Part shown: piece after piece, positions 8,968-20,109 of the stretch
How positions within the stretch are numbered: position 1 is the stretch's first letter
Layout of the letters: every line of letters begins with the position of its first letter
Assembly: GCF_000614105.1 (NCBI RefSeq)
Contig: NZ_BAKH01000010.1
Span: 1 to 56,255 of the forward strand
Source of the DNA: Prevotella micans DSM 21469 = JCM 16134
Lineage (GTDB): Bacteria > Bacteroidota > Bacteroidia > Bacteroidales > Bacteroidaceae
DNA length: 56,255 bases
Direction: 5' to 3'
Translations under genes and position numbers: made by a program
The notes under the pieces: model-generated
The model's database searches: none
Told to the model about the DNA's origin: nothing
What the model saw: the letters and a program-made list of their open reading frames with translations, nothing else

Positions 8968-11883
8968 ATGAAACTATCAATCTTTAGAACAGCATGCCTA
9001 AGCATTTTGCTCGTGCTCGGAACTCTAGGAATCCAAGCACAACGCTACACCTACGAAAGCGTACCGGGCGACCCCATGCAGAGTAGAATCTATACTCTGT
9101 CGAACGGTTTGAAAATCTATCTCAGCGTGAACAAAGAAAAACCACGCATCCAAACATTCATCGCCGTACGGACCGGAAGCCGAAACGACCCCGCCGAAAC
9201 AACCGGATTAGCGCACTATCTGGAACACATCATGTTTAAAGGTACAACCCACTTCGGCTCGTCGAACGTAGAAGCCGAACGCCCGTATCTCGACTCTATC
9301 GAGCGCCGGTTCGAGGAATATCGTCGCGTAACCAACCCCGCGATACGCAAAAAGTTATATCACCAAATCGACTCCATATCACAGCTCGCAGCCAGATATA
9401 ACATACCCAACGAATACGACAAAATGATGCACGCCATCGGAAGCGAAGGCACGAACGCCTACACCTCGAACGACGTAACATGCTACACCGAAGACATACC
9501 GGCGAACGAACTCGAATCGTGGACAAAGGTGCAGGCCGACCGCTTCCTGAATATGGTTATACGCGGATTCCACACCGAACTCGAAGCCGTATACGAGGAA
9601 TATAACATCGGCCTCACAAGCGATAGCCGGAAACTGTTCACCGCCCTCATGGCCAAACTATTCCCCACACACCCATACGGAACGCAAACAACCATCGGAC
9701 TGGGCGAACACCTCAAAAACCCGTCGATTGTGAACATCAAAAACTATTTCAAAAAATATTATGTGCCGAATAATATAGCCATCTGTATGGCCGGCGACCT
9801 CGATCCCGACAAAACCGTTGCGCTGATTGAAAAATACTTCGGCGGCTGGAAACCAAGTCCGCACATCGATGTGCCACAATATGCAGCCATGCCCGCAATC
9901 ACCACACCGGTAGATACAACCGTAGTCGGACAAGAAGCCGAAACACTCTGGATTGGTTGGAGAGCCGAACCCGGAAACTCACTGCAGGCCGACACACTCG
10001 AAGTGATAAACCAAATGCTTTGCAACGGACGAGCCGGATTGTTCGACCTGAATCTCGAACAAAAAATGAAACTCCTCTCCGTGAACGACGGATTCGAAGC
10101 AATGCACGATTATTCGCTCTTCATAGTAATGGGCTCGCCAAAACAAGGACAATCGCTCGACGAAGTCCGCACACTGCTGCTCGGGGAAATCGATAAACTC
10201 AAACGTGGCGAATTTTCAGATGACCTCCTGCCATCGGTTATAAACAACTACAAACGCACGTTCTACAAACAGCTCGACAAGAATAGATTCCGCGCCAACA
10301 AATTCGTAAACGCCTTCATCAATAATGTCGACTGGAAACAATCCGTTGGAATGATTGACCGTATCTCACGGTTTACCAAAAACGACATCGTGAGCTTCGC
10401 AAATCGTTTCTTCGGCAACAACTATGTTTGCGTCAACAAAGTTCAAGGCAACGACACTACAATCAAGAAAGTAGAAAAGCCCATCATCACACCCATCCCG
10501 ACAAATAACGATAAGAGCTCGGCTTTCCTCAACGAAATCGTGAACTCGAAACCAGAAGAAATTCAACCACAGTTCATAGATTTCAAACGCGACCTGACGC
10601 AAGGTATAACCAAACACGGTTTGCCCATTCTCTACAAACAAAATAAAGAGAACGACCTCTTCAGTCTGCGCCTCGACCTACCTCTCGGAACAGAAAGCGA
10701 TCCGATGATAAACTACGCTGCCGACTATCTCAATTACCTCGGAACGGCTAAGATGACTAACGAGCAAATCAAACAGGAATTCTACAAAATGGCGTGCGAC
10801 TACTCCATCAGTCAAGGTGCCGAAAAAGCCTATATAACTCTTAGCGGACTGAATGAAAACCTACCCAAGGCGCTCACTCTGCTCAACGACTTGCTCGAAA
10901 ACGCCAAGCTCGACCGCGAGGCTTATTCTAAGATGGTTGAACTAATCATCAAATCGCGCAACAACCAAAAAACCAACCAAAACGCCAACTTCAGCGCCCT
11001 GTTCAACTATGGTAGATACGGTCTCTACAACTCCGTACTCAACCATCCAAGCGCAGAGAAATTAAAGAATCTCGACCCACAGAGCCTACTCACAATGCTC
11101 AAGAATCTGAAGAACTACAAAGCAACCGTCCTCTATTACGGTCCGAGCACGCTGGCCGAAATCGATAAACTCATCAGCAAAACCATCAAAACCCCGAAGA
11201 AATTTGCTGAACCTCTTCCCGCAAAGCACTACACTATGCAACCCACCCCGAAGAACGAAATTCTCATTGCGCCCTACGATGCAAAGAACATCTACATGGT
11301 GCAATTCCACAACGAAAACACGAAATGGACACCCGAACGTGCGCCGCTCATCGCCCTCTTCAATGAATATTTCAGCGGTGGCATGAACACCATAGTGTTC
11401 CAGGAAATGCGCGAATCTCGCGGTTTGGCATATTCGGCCGGCGCAAACTACACAAGCCCATGGCGTCTTAGCGACTACGAGAGCTTCTACACAATGATTA
11501 TCACCCAAAACGACAAGATGATGGACTGCGTTCGCGAGTTCAACAAACTGCTCAATAATGTTCCTGAACGCCCGGCAAACTTTGAACTCGCAAAGAAAAG
11601 TCTCACAAAGAGCCTCGCTTCGGAACGCATAACGAAGTTCCAGATTCTTTCAGCCTACCTTAACGCACAGCGTCTCGGACTCGACCGCACACTAAGCGAA
11701 ATCATCTATAAAGGAATTCCGGCCCTGCAGCTACAAGATGTCGTTAACTTCGGAAAGAGCAACATGGCCAATAAAACATTCAAATATATCATTCTCGGCG
11801 ACGAAAAAGAACTCGACATGAAAGGGCTCGAAAAAATAGCCCCAATACATCGCCTCACCACCGAAGAAATCTTCGGATATTAA
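8968..11883 (+). CDS. M16 family metallopeptidase (pitrilysin-like), exported
   Basis: A 971-residue two-half M16 zinc peptidase. An N-terminal signal peptide (about 1-24, ending GIQAQ) indicates export to the periplasm. The inverted zinc motif HxxEH is seen as H83-Y-L-E86-H87 in the first half, with the distal glutamate expected in ELEAVYEEYN. The second half (from about 530) lacks the motif and contains the conserved ESRGLAYSAGANY stretch, as in the inactive half of the family. Peptide substrate unknown. The gene is flanked by a 41-bp array upstream and a hairpin downstream, so it is probably monocistronic. Confidence 0.93.
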   Translation: MKLSIFRTACLSILLVLGTLGIQAQRYTYESVPGDPMQSRIYTLSNGLKIYLSVNKEKPRIQTFIAVRTGSRNDPAETTGLAHYLEHIMFKGTTHFGSSNVEAERPYLDSIERRFEEYRRVTNPAIRKKLYHQIDSISQLAARYNIPNEYDKMMHAIGSEGTNAYTSNDVTCYTEDIPANELESWTKVQADRFLNMVIRGFHTELEAVYEEYNIGLTSDSRKLFTALMAKLFPTHPYGTQTTIGLGEHLKNPSIVNIKNYFKKYYVPNNIAICMAGDLDPDKTVALIEKYFGGWKPSPHIDVPQYAAMPAITTPVDTTVVGQEAETLWIGWRAEPGNSLQADTLEVINQMLCNGRAGLFDLNLEQKMKLLSVNDGFEAMHDYSLFIVMGSPKQGQSLDEVRTLLLGEIDKLKRGEFSDDLLPSVINNYKRTFYKQLDKNRFRANKFVNAFINNVDWKQSVGMIDRISRFTKNDIVSFANRFFGNNYVCVNKVQGNDTTIKKVEKPIITPIPTNNDKSSAFLNEIVNSKPEEIQPQFIDFKRDLTQGITKHGLPILYKQNKENDLFSLRLDLPLGTESDPMINYAADYLNYLGTAKMTNEQIKQEFYKMACDYSISQGAEKAYITLSGLNENLPKALTLLNDLLENAKLDREAYSKMVELIIKSRNNQKTNQNANFSALFNYGRYGLYNSVLNHPSAEKLKNLDPQSLLTMLKNLKNYKATVLYYGPSTLAEIDKLISKTIKTPKKFAEPLPAKHYTMQPTPKNEILIAPYDAKNIYMVQFHNENTKWTPERAPLIALFNEYFSGGMNTIVFQEMRESRGLAYSAGANYTSPWRLSDYESFYTMIITQNDKMMDCVREFNKLLNNVPERPANFELAKKSLTKSLASERITKFQILSAYLNAQRLGLDRTLSEIIYKGIPALQLQDVVNFGKSNMANKTFKYIILGDEKELDMKGLEKIAPIHRLTTEEIFGY

Positions 11884-11914
11884 AATAAAATATTTCATAT
11901 GATCTGTTTCACAC

Positions 11915-11940
11915 CCGGAAGATTCGTGAGAATCTTCCGG
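11915..11940 (+). terminator. Hairpin terminator after M16 peptidase gene
   Basis: Perfect 10-bp stem CCGGAAGATT (11915-11924) / AATCTTCCGG (11931-11940) with a 6-nt loop, lying 31 bp after the peptidase stop and before fumarase. The T-tract is weak (GGAATTTAT), so it could also be a leader hairpin of the fumarase transcript. Confidence 0.55.
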
Positions 11941-11972
11941 GGAATTTATAAAAACAAACGAACAAGGTATTT

Positions 11973-13619
11973 ATGGTAAAATTCAACTACGCCCCAATGT
12001 TTCAAATGGGCAAAGACGAAACGAACTATCGGCTCCTCTCTAAAGACGGAGTGAGTGTTGGAGAGTTCGAAGGTAAAGAGATTCTAAAGGTTAGTAAGGA
12101 AGCTCTCACGCTGGTGGCACAACAAGCTTTCCACGATTGTGAATTCATGTTGCGCAGAGCTCACAACGAGCAAGTAGCCGCAATATTGAAGGACCCTAAC
12201 GCATCAGAAAACGACAAATATGTCGCGCTGCAATTCCTCCGCAATGCCGAAACATCCGTGAAAGGCGTGCTCCCATTCTGTCAGGACACGGGCACGGCAA
12301 TTATCCACGGTGAAAAAGGTCAACAGGTTTGGACCGGTTTCGACGATGAGGAAGCTCTTTCGCGCGGAGTTTTCAACACGTTCACTGAAGAAAACCTGCG
12401 CTATTCGCAGAATGCTCCTCTCAATATGTACGACGAGGTGAATACAAAATGCAACCTCCCCGCACAAATAGACATCGAAGCAACCGAAGGCGCTGAATAT
12501 CGCTTCATAATGGTTGCGAAAGGCGGCGGTTCGGCCAATAAAACATATTTCTATCCGATGACCAAAGCTACCATACAAAACGAAGGAACACTCATTCCAT
12601 TCCTCGTAGAAAAGATGAAAAGCCTCGGAACTGCAGCATGCCCACCATATCACATCTGCTTCGTCATCGGCGGAACATCGGCCGAGAAAAACCTACTCAC
12701 CGTTAAACTAGGTAGCATAAAATATTACGACTCGCTACCAACATCCGGCGACGAAACCGGCCGTGCGTTCCGCGACATCGACCTCGAAAAGAAACTCCTC
12801 GACGAAGCCTACAAAATAGGGCTCGGCGCACAGTTCGGCGGAAAATATCTCGCACACGACATCCGTATCATCCGTCTACCGCGTCACGGAGCAAGTTGTC
12901 CGATTGGAATGGGCGTGAGCTGCTCGGCCGACAGAAACATCAAGGCTAAAATCAATAAAGACGGCATCTGGATCGAACAAATGGATGAAAACCCAACCGA
13001 ACTCATTCCCGAAGAATATCGTCAACCGGGCGAAGGAGCCAGAGGAATCGAAATAGACCTCGACAAAGGAATCGACTCTGTTCGTGCCGAACTCACTAAA
13101 TACCCCGTCTCGACCCGTGTGAATCTTCGAGGCACAATCATCGTTGCCCGCGATATTGCCCACGCTAAACTCAAAGCCCGACTAGACGCCGGCGAACCAA
13201 TGCCCGATTATTTCAAAAACTATCCTATTCTCTACGCTGGCCCGGCAAAAACTCCCGAAGGGTATCCCTGCGGTTCGATGGGCCCCACAACAGCAAACCG
13301 AATGGACCCATACGTAGATGAGTTCCAAGCCAACGGCGCATCGCTAGTGATGATTGCAAAAGGCAACCGCACCCAAGCTGTTACCGATGCCTGCAAAAAA
13401 TACGGCGGCTTCTATCTCGGAACCATCGGCGGAGTGGCTGCAGTGCTATCGCAAAGCAGCATCAAAAGCATCGAATGTGTTGAATATCCCGAGCTTGGAA
13501 TGGAGGCAATATGGAAAATAACCGTCGAAAACTTCCCGGCTTTCATTCTCGTCGACGACAAAGGGCACGACTTCTTTAAAGAGCTCAAACCCTGGACGGG
13601 ATGTACAACCAATAAATAA
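11973..13619 (+). CDS. Class I fumarate hydratase (iron-sulfur)
   Basis: A 548-residue oxygen-sensitive [4Fe-4S] fumarase of the FumA/FumB type, interconverting fumarate and malate in the cytosol; in Bacteroidales it serves the reductive branch leading to succinate. The three cluster cysteines fit C103 (PFCQDTG), C223 (AACPPY) and C317 (GVSCSAD), close to the E. coli FumA positions. The C-terminal part carries [15 protein letters not shown]. Length is normal. The fucosidase gene starts 14 bp downstream and cutC overlaps that, so the three probably form one transcript, though without an obvious metabolic link. Confidence 0.95.
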   Translation: MVKFNYAPMFQMGKDETNYRLLSKDGVSVGEFEGKEILKVSKEALTLVAQQAFHDCEFMLRRAHNEQVAAILKDPNASENDKYVALQFLRNAETSVKGVLPFCQDTGTAIIHGEKGQQVWTGFDDEEALSRGVFNTFTEENLRYSQNAPLNMYDEVNTKCNLPAQIDIEATEGAEYRFIMVAKGGGSANKTYFYPMTKATIQNEGTLIPFLVEKMKSLGTAACPPYHICFVIGGTSAEKNLLTVKLGSIKYYDSLPTSGDETGRAFRDIDLEKKLLDEAYKIGLGAQFGGKYLAHDIRIIRLPRHGASCPIGMGVSCSADRNIKAKINKDGIWIEQMDENPTELIPEEYRQPGEGARGIEIDLDKGIDSVRAELTKYPVSTRVNLRGTIIVARDIAHAKLKARLDAGEPMPDYFKNYPILYAGPAKTPEGYPCGSMGPTTANRMDPYVDEFQANGASLVMIAKGNRTQAVTDACKKYGGFYLGTIGGVAAVLSQSSIKSIECVEYPELGMEAIWKITVENFPAFILVDDKGHDFFKELKPWTGCTTNK

Positions 13620-13633
13620 AAATCAACTTAAAC

Positions 13634-14955
13634 ATGAAAGTAAAAACAACTCTTCTCGCTGCGCTGATGCTTGTATCTGCAAACCTGTTTGCACAACAAG
13701 CCAACACGCCCGAAAGCACTTACGAACCTACTCCCGAGAATCTAGAAGCACGGAAGCATTTCGCCGACAGTCGCTTCGGAATCTTCCTTCATTGGGGTAT
13801 CTACAGTATGTTCGCACAGGGCGAATGGTATCTCAACACAGGCAATCTCAACAAGGATGAATATGCCAAGCTGCCTCCGGATTCTATCCCATCCGATTCG
13901 ATGCCGACAAATGGGTGAAGGCCTTCAAAGACGCAGGAGCGCGTTACATCACCTTCACAACCCGCCATCACGATGGCTTCTCGATGTATCACACCGCCGA
14001 AGGCAAATACAACATCGTGGATGCAACCCCATTCGAGCGCGACGTACTCAAAGAACTCACCGACGCATGCCATCGCGAAGGCATCGATGTTCACCTTTAT
14101 TATTCTATACTCGATTGGATTCGGCCCGATTATCCTATCGGACGAACCGGACGCAACACCGGGCGCACACTCAAACCCGATTATCCTTCTTACTTCGGAT
14201 TCATGGAACGACAGCTCAACGAGCTCCTCACCGGCTACGGCGATGTGAAAGCCATCTGGCTCGACGGATATTGGGATCACGATGAAGACAGCATTCCTTT
14301 TGATTGGCACATGCCCGACTTGTATCGCTATGTGCACAGCATAAAACCCGAATGCCTCATTGGAAACAATCACCATATCTATCCTCTCGTAGGCGAAGAT
14401 TTCCAAATGTTCGAACGCGACCTGCCAGGCGAAAACAAATCCGGACTCTCCGGACAAGACATTAGTCTCCTTCCGCTCGAAATGTGCGAAACCATGAACG
14501 GAATGTGGGGGTACAAAGTTTCCGATACGAACTATAAATCGGCCAGCCAACTCATTCAGATGATTGTTCGTAGTGCCGCAAAGGGAAGCAACCTCCTTTT
14601 GAATATCGGGCCGCAACCCAATGGCGAACTGCCCGAACAATCGCTAGACCGACTAAAAAGTATCGGTCAATGGATGCGCCACAATGGCTCAACTATCTAC
14701 GGAACCCAAGCCGGCAGTATAGCCGAACAACCCTGGGGAGTGAGCACCGACAAAGCCGACACAACCTTTGTACACGTGCTCAGCAAAGTGGACAACGAAA
14801 TAAGTTTCCCACTCGCAGCCAAGCCGCGCAACGTCCTCGCATTCGAGAAAAGAACCAAACTACCGTTCAAATACGACAAAAAGAACGCGCTCCTAACCAT
14901 CAAACTCAACGTGCCCGAAGGAGTGACGGACTATATCATCAGAATCGAAAAATGA
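13634..14955 (+). CDS. Alpha-L-fucosidase (GH29), frameshifted
   Basis: The gene is read in two frames: 13634-13918 (signal peptide, then ARKHFADSRFGIFLHWG) and a second frame that joins near 13872 and runs to 14955. After DEYAKL the first frame gives nonsense and stops, while the other frame reads ASGFYPIRFDADKWVKAFK, exactly what GH29 has next. Inserting one base at about 13872-13876 (CTGCC to CTGGCC) gives a 440-residue protein of normal length. The signal peptide ends in ANLFAQQ, implying export; the GH29 nucleophile Asp is expected in AIWLDGYWD. It would release L-fucose from host glycans. The break may be a sequence error or a real inactivation. Confidence 0.85.
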
Positions 14956-15623
14956 AACGAACACTCGAAGTATGCACGGCAAGCATCGCCAGCGTAGATG
15001 AAGCCGTGAAAGGAGGAGCCGAACGGATTGAACTCTGTTCGGCTCTCGAACTAGATGGGCTCACTCCCTCTGCCGGCCTGGCGAAATATGTGCACACCAC
15101 CTATCCAAACCTTAGAATACACGCGCTCATACGCCCACGCAGCGGAAACTTTGTCTATTCGCCCGCCGAACTGCAGGTGATGCTCAGCGACATCGAAATT
15201 CTAAGACCTATAGTACACGGAATCGTGAGTGGCGCTCTCCTACCCGATGGTTCAATCGACCGTCAATCAACCACCCAGCTTGTCAATGCCGCCGGTTCGC
15301 TACCTTTCACATTCCACCGTGCATTCGATGTGTGCCATGCCCCTCGCGAATCCCTCGAAACTCTAATCGAATTGGGATGCACCCGCGTACTCACCTCCGG
15401 TCAGCAACCCACGGCCGAGCAAGGCTCCCAGCTACTGTCTGAACTGGTTACACAATCCGGCGGCCGAATTATTATTCTTCCCGGCGGTGGCGTTAACGCC
15501 TCTAACGCCGTTTCGATATTGAATACCACTGGCGCCATCGAAATCCACGGTTCCGCTCGCAACGGCTCGTCCGAAACCGACTCTCACGAAGTTGCCAAAC
15601 TCCTCGAAAGTATAAATGCATAG
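14952..15623 (+). CDS. cutC: Copper homeostasis protein CutC family
   Basis: A 223-residue TIM-barrel protein of the CutC family (start MKRTLEVCTASIASVDEA; conserved GGAERIELCSALELDGLTPS, IHALIRPRSGNF and FHRAFD). The role in copper tolerance is known only for some relatives; the enzymatic activity is unresolved. The open frame extends upstream inside the fucosidase gene, but the ATG at 14952 overlaps the fucosidase stop as ATGA and matches the family N-terminus, so it is chosen. The C-terminus ends a few bases before a dispersed repeat element. Confidence 0.93.
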   Translation: MKRTLEVCTASIASVDEAVKGGAERIELCSALELDGLTPSAGLAKYVHTTYPNLRIHALIRPRSGNFVYSPAELQVMLSDIEILRPIVHGIVSGALLPDGSIDRQSTTQLVNAAGSLPFTFHRAFDVCHAPRESLETLIELGCTRVLTSGQQPTAEQGSQLLSELVTQSGGRIIILPGGGVNASNAVSILNTTGAIEIHGSARNGSSETDSHEVAKLLESINA

Positions 15624-15628
15624 CTACG

Positions 15629-15826
15629 AAATGGCCAATTTGAGGTTAATTGAGCGAGTACAACACCCTTGAGTAAGAGTGTAGTACACCTTTGATGAAG
15701 GGTGTACTACACCTTTAGTGAAGAGTGTACTACACCTTTAATGAATAGTGTAGTACACCCTTGACGAAGAGTATCCATTTGTAACACCTTGCCCGCAAAA
15801 TATCTAATGACCAATTGGGGTTTATG
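15629..15826 (+). repeat. Dispersed element B, copy 1, with 23-bp internal array
   Basis: Bounded by ATGGCCAATTTGAGGTTAAT on the left and CTAATGACCAATTGGGGTTTAT on the right. Inside are about five or six units of 23 bp (GTGTAG/GTGTAC at 15679, 15702, 15725, 15748, with degenerate units on either side), each containing the palindrome-like GTGTAGTACACC. The same element in the opposite orientation lies at 32131-32350. No coding potential is seen. Confidence 0.85.
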
Positions 15827-15889
15827 AAAAGAGGCTAGAGGAAAACTCGGGATAAGTAATTGTTTAAGATTAAAGTGTGAATATACTCC

Positions 15890-15932
15890 TGAAAGAGAGA
15901 TAAGTCTAGAGAATGAGCAGATACTTATCTCT
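15890..15932 (-). terminator. Possible terminator after cysS
   Basis: Ten-bp stem AGAGATAAGT (15896-15905) / ACTTATCTCT (15923-15932) with a 17-nt loop; on the minus strand the stem is followed by a CTCTTTC tail. It lies 87 bp beyond the cysS stop. Confidence 0.4.
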
Positions 15933-16018
15933 TGTGTAAAAGAAGTATTATGGCCAGTATACATCCGTGAACCTGACATAAGGAAAAATAGGCAAGGAGG
16001 GGTGATGTGGAGGGAGAG

Positions 16019-17505
16019 TCATTTATCCAAACGCCAGGTAACTCCATCTTTTGTGTCCTTGACAACGAATCCGGCTGATGATAGGGAATCGCGAATCTCG
16101 TCGCTCACAGCCCAATTTTTCTCTTGTTTGGCTTTGTTACGGAGGTCAAGAATCATGTCGACAACTTTCCCATAAGCCTCTTCGCGTGCACTGTTATCGG
16201 CTCCTCGCTCGTTGCGCAGACCTAGAATGTCGAAAGTAAATAGGTGCATCGTTTTGGTGAGTTCTTCGAGGTCGGCAGCAGAGATTTGTGCCTTTCGGGC
16301 GTTTATAGCATTGAGGAGATGACTGGCTTCGAAGAGTGTAGAGATAACGGCTGGGGTCATGAGGTCGTCGTTCATTGCTTCGTAGCATTTGTTGCACAGT
16401 GTTGAAACAAACTGTCGGGTTTGTTCGTCTGAATCGTTGGATGCTGGCGTTCGTTTGAGTTCTTCGATACTGTTCATGAGACGCTCATAACCTTTTTGTG
16501 CAGCTGTCAGTGCCTCATTGGAGAAATCGACCGTACCGCGATAGTGAGCCGAGAGGATGAAGAAACGTATCGTCATCGGCGTATAGGCCTGTGTTAGGAT
16601 TTCGTGCTGACCGGTGAAAAATTGCTCTAGGGTTATGAAGTTGTTGAGCGATTTGCCCATCTTTTGTCCGTTGATGGTTATCATATTGTTGTGCATCCAA
16701 TATTTAACCATCTGTTCGCCTTGCGATGCTACGGCTTGTGCTATTTCGCATTCGTGATGAGGGAAGATGAGGTCCATTCCGCCGCCGTGTATGTCAAATC
16801 GGTTGCCGAGATATTTTCGTCCCATGCTGTGCATTCGCAATGCCACCCGGGGAATCCTTGACTCCATGGCGATGGCCAACGCATGATGTGTTCGGGCATG
16901 GCTCGTTTCCATAGGGCAAAATCAGCTTGATTTCGTTTTTCATCTACTCCGCTTAGTTCACGTGAGTTTCCAATCATGTCGTTGAGGTTCCGTCCGGATA
17001 GGATTCCGTATCGGTGAACTTTGTCGTATTTCTGAACGTCGAAGTATATGCTTCCATTGCTTTCGTAAGCGAATCCGTTTTCGATTATTTCTTTTACGAG
17101 CTGTTCTTGCTCAATAATATGGCCTGTTGCCTGAGGTTCGATGCTCGGAGGTAGCACATTAAGCATTCGCATCGCGTCGTGATAACGGTTAGTATAATGC
17201 TGTGCTATCTCCATGGGTTCGAGCTGTTCAAGTCGAGCTTTCTTAGCTATTTTGTCATCGCCTTCGTCAGCATCGTGTTCGAGGTGTCCCACGTCGGTTA
17301 TGTTTCTAACGTAGCGCACTTTGTATCCTATGCGTTTCAGATAACGGAAGAGTACATCGAAAGTGATGGCTGGCCGGGCGTGCCCGAGGTGTGGGTCGCC
17401 ATAAACGGTTGGTCCGCAAACATACATGCCCACATTTGGGGCTGCAATGGGTTCGAAACGTTCTTTCTGCCTGTGCAGGGTGTTGTAAATAACTAGATTT
17501 TGCAT
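16019..17505 (-). CDS. cysS: Cysteine--tRNA ligase, frameshifted
   Basis: Class I CysRS, normally one essential gene. The N-terminal frame (17505 down to about 16827) contains the zinc Cys in [10 protein letters not shown] and the HIGH-like PHLGHAR; it reads correctly to GWHCECTA and then diverges. The other frame takes over with [19 protein letters not shown], zinc ligands in [10 protein letters not shown] and the KMSKS-like KMGKS, ending at 16019. One base missing at about 16824-16829 (GCATGG instead of GCCATGG or similar) explains this and restores 495 residues. It starts 10 bp after rnc in an acpP-fabF-rnc-cysS cluster. Because CysRS is indispensable, a sequence error is likely. Confidence 0.93.
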
Positions 17506-17515
17506 CGTTAGCGAT

Positions 17516-18487
17516 TTATTCTCCGAATGCCTTAGCTTCGGCTTCTGCTATTATTATTTCGCGGTCGTCTAGTTTCATTCTATGAGTTTTCTCATTGAAT
17601 ACTTCTGCCTGAAATGGGCATTCGTGCTTAATTTCTTGGTCGGAGGGGCTCACAAAGAAGTTCGTTTCGTCGACTGTTTGAGAAACATCGGCTATTGGTT
17701 CCTCTTCCATCTTGGTGCGTTCGGCCTTGGCTGTGAATATTTTGTTTATGAATTCAGAGTCATGATGTAACCGCTGCAGTGTTAGCTTTGAGGCTGCTTG
17801 TTGACTTTCCTTCTTTGAATAGCCGGGTGCTTCGCCGCCTTCCACTCCTTCCATAACGACCTGGAATTTAAATATCGGATTTCCTTGCTCGTCGTTGAGG
17901 TTTTCAATTAAGCGGAATTCTAGTTCCACCTTGTTCTTTTGAGTCCATTCAATGAGCTTTGACTTAAAGTTCACCTCCTTGTAGGCAACCTTGTCAATGT
18001 TAATTAAATCGCCCAGGATTTGGCGCTTCATGAACTTTATGCAGGCTTGATAACCATGGTCTAGATAAAGCGCCCCAACTAGGGCTTCGAATGCGTTTCC
18101 GCCCAGATAGCTGTTGTGCGATTGATTGTTTCCACTCGAAAGAATGAGCTGGGTTATGCCTAGCTCTTTGGCTAGCCTGTTTAGTGTGTCGCGTTGAACT
18201 ATTTTCGAACGCGTATTGGTCAAGAAACCTTCGCGTTTGCCGGGGAAATGTTCGTAAACAATCGCTCCCACGATGGCATCTAGAATAGCGTCTCCTAGAA
18301 ATTCCAGTCGTTCGTTATTCACGGGTGCTCCTTTTGCACTTCGACGTGCCACGCTCTTATGAAGAAGAGCAATCTTATAGAAATTAATGTTGTGGGGAAG
18401 GATTCCGATGATTTGGTATAAAGACAAATAAAGCTCCTTCTCCTTGCGGAAAGGGAGCTTTATTCTGTCTATAATATTATTCAGCAT
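17516..18487 (-). CDS. rnc: Ribonuclease III
   Basis: A 323-residue RNase III that processes rRNA precursors and other double-stranded RNA. The signature [13 protein letters not shown] is at 58-70, with the second acidic cluster in [16 protein letters not shown] dsRNA-binding domain lies at about 175-245. It is longer than E. coli RNase III (226) because of a basic N-terminal extension and an acidic tail of about 75 residues, which is common in Bacteroidota. Its ATG overlaps the end of fabF by 11 bases, implying coupled translation. Confidence 0.96.
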   Translation of the reverse strand: MLNNIIDRIKLPFRKEKELYLSLYQIIGILPHNINFYKIALLHKSVARRSAKGAPVNNERLEFLGDAILDAIVGAIVYEHFPGKREGFLTNTRSKIVQRDTLNRLAKELGITQLILSSGNNQSHNSYLGGNAFEALVGALYLDHGYQACIKFMKRQILGDLINIDKVAYKEVNFKSKLIEWTQKNKVELEFRLIENLNDEQGNPIFKFQVVMEGVEGGEAPGYSKKESQQAASKLTLQRLHHDSEFINKIFTAKAERTKMEEEPIADVSQTVDETNFFVSPSDQEIKHECPFQAEVFNEKTHRMKLDDREIIIAEAEAKAFGE

Positions 18488-19739
18488 ACTTCTTGAATAC
18501 TACGCAGGCATTGTGTCCGCCAAAGCCAAATGTGTTGCTTAAAGCTGCTCGTACTTCGCGTTTTTGTGCCTTATTGAACGTAAAATTCATGTTGTAGTCT
18601 AATTCCGGATCTTTATCATCTTCCGAATGGTTGATTGTTGGAGGAACAATGTCGTTCTTGACTGCAAGAATACAAGCCATTGCTTCAACAGCTCCTGCAG
18701 CACCGAGAAGATGCCCGGTCATGCTCTTCGTTGAAGAGATGTTCAACTTATAGGCGGCTTCACCAAAGAGATTCTTTATTGCCTTCGCTTCTGAAACGTC
18801 GCCAACAGGTGTTGAGGTTCCATGTACGTTGATATAATCAATATCCTCGGGTCTCAAACCTGCATCGTCGAGTGCGGCTTTCATAACAAGTTTTGCGCCC
18901 AGTCCGTCGGGATGCGATGCTGTGATGTGATAGGCATCGGCTGATTCGCCTTCGCCGGCCATCTCAGCATATATCTTGGCTCCGCGTGCTTTGGCATGTT
19001 CAAGTTCTTCGAGAATGATGCAACCAGCCCCTTCGCCCATAACGAAACCGTCGCGACTGGCTGAGAATGGTCTCGAAGCACGTTCGGGATCATCGTTGCG
19101 GGTCGATAGAGCGTGCATGGCATTGAATCCACCAACACCACATTCGCATATAGCACTTTCAGCTCCACCACTGACAATCATATCGGCTTTACCTAAACGA
19201 ATCAAATTAAATGCGGCCGCTAAAGCGTTAGTTGAAGACGCACATGCTGATGTTGTGGTGAAATTCGGACCATTGAAACCAAAGCGAATGCTTATCTGAC
19301 CAGAAGCGATGTCTGCAATCATCTTCGGAATGAAGAACGGATTAAATTTCGGACCAGCATCTTCGTGCTTGGCGTAGTAATCAACTTCTTCCTGGAATGT
19401 TTTTATTCCGCCTATGCCAACACCATAGATAACTCCTATGCGCTCCTTGTTAGCTTTCTCTAAATCGATTCCTGAATCTTTTACGCCCTGAATGGCACTC
19501 ACAACGGCAAGCTGTGTATAGCGATCCAGTTTGCGAGCCTCCTTACGGTCAATGTAGTCATTGAGATTCAATCCTTTCACTTCGCAAGCAAAGTGAGTTT
19601 TGAATAAGGTTGTATCGAATTGCGTAATAGGTGCGGCTCCGCTCTTACCTGCAATCATATTTTGCCAGGTTTCCTCCGATGTGTTTCCTATTGGAGTAAC
19701 GGCTCCGATACCGGTCACTACTACTCTTTTTAATTCCAT
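18477..19739 (-). CDS. fabF: Beta-ketoacyl-ACP synthase II
   Basis: A 420-residue condensing enzyme for fatty acid elongation. The catalytic triad is visible: Cys166 (TTSACASS), His306 (NVHGTSTPVGD) and His343 (SMTGHLLGAAGA). The length is that of FabF (about 413). It lies between acpP, its substrate carrier, and rnc, an order common in bacteria. A hairpin between acpP and fabF would reduce read-through into fabF, fitting the far greater cellular need for ACP. Confidence 0.97.
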   Translation of the reverse strand: MELKRVVVTGIGAVTPIGNTSEETWQNMIAGKSGAAPITQFDTTLFKTHFACEVKGLNLNDYIDRKEARKLDRYTQLAVVSAIQGVKDSGIDLEKANKERIGVIYGVGIGGIKTFQEEVDYYAKHEDAGPKFNPFFIPKMIADIASGQISIRFGFNGPNFTTTSACASSTNALAAAFNLIRLGKADMIVSGGAESAICECGVGGFNAMHALSTRNDDPERASRPFSASRDGFVMGEGAGCIILEELEHAKARGAKIYAEMAGEGESADAYHITASHPDGLGAKLVMKAALDDAGLRPEDIDYINVHGTSTPVGDVSEAKAIKNLFGEAAYKLNISSTKSMTGHLLGAAGAVEAMACILAVKNDIVPPTINHSEDDKDPELDYNMNFTFNKAQKREVRAALSNTFGFGGHNACVVFKKYAE

Positions 19740-19769
19740 TGATGTAAGATATAAGTTATTAGAGCAAAA

Positions 19770-19800
19770 AAATCAAGCGGAAATTTCTTTCCGCTTTTTT
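19770..19800 (-). terminator. Hairpin between acpP and fabF (attenuator-like)
   Basis: Stem AAGCGGAAA (19775-19783) / TTTCCGCTT (19788-19796), 4-nt loop. On the minus strand the stem is followed by GATTTTTTTGC. It lies 20-50 bases after acpP and just before fabF; partial termination is inferred. Confidence 0.65.
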
Positions 19801-19819
19801 CTATTTCACTATTAACTTC

Positions 19820-20056
19820 TTACTTAGCATTCTCCTGAATGTAAGCAATTGCGTCACCAACAGTAGAAATTTTTTCTGCCTTATCGTCAGGAATGGAGAT
19901 TCCAAATTCTTTTTCGAACTCCATGATTAACTCTACAGTATCCAAGGAGTCTGCGCCAAGATCGTTTGTGAAACTTGCTTCAGGCTTTACTTCTGCTTCG
20001 TCAACACCAAGTTTATCTACGATAATTGCTTTTACCTTTGATTCAATTTCTGACAT
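19820..20056 (-). CDS. acpP: Acyl carrier protein
   Basis: A 78-residue acidic ACP that carries growing acyl chains on 4'-phosphopantetheine. The attachment serine is S37 in the canonical [16 protein letters not shown]. Length and sequence are typical. It is the first gene of the acpP-fabF-rnc-cysS cluster and has its own promoter about 60 bp upstream. The 282 bp between acpP and the next gene (stop at 20339) contain that promoter and otherwise nothing recognised. Confidence 0.98.
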   Translation of the reverse strand: MSEIESKVKAIIVDKLGVDEAEVKPEASFTNDLGADSLDTVELIMEFEKEFGISIPDDKAEKISTVGDAIAYIQENAK

Positions 20057-20109
20057 AATTGTAAGTTTTAAAATGTTTAATAATTACTTTCAACTTTAAA
20101 ATTCGGCGG

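Noticed and set aside
13801..14640. 279-codon open frame antisense to the fucosidase gene
   Set aside because: The plus strand clearly encodes GH29 here; the antisense frame is a by-product of codon use and resembles no family.
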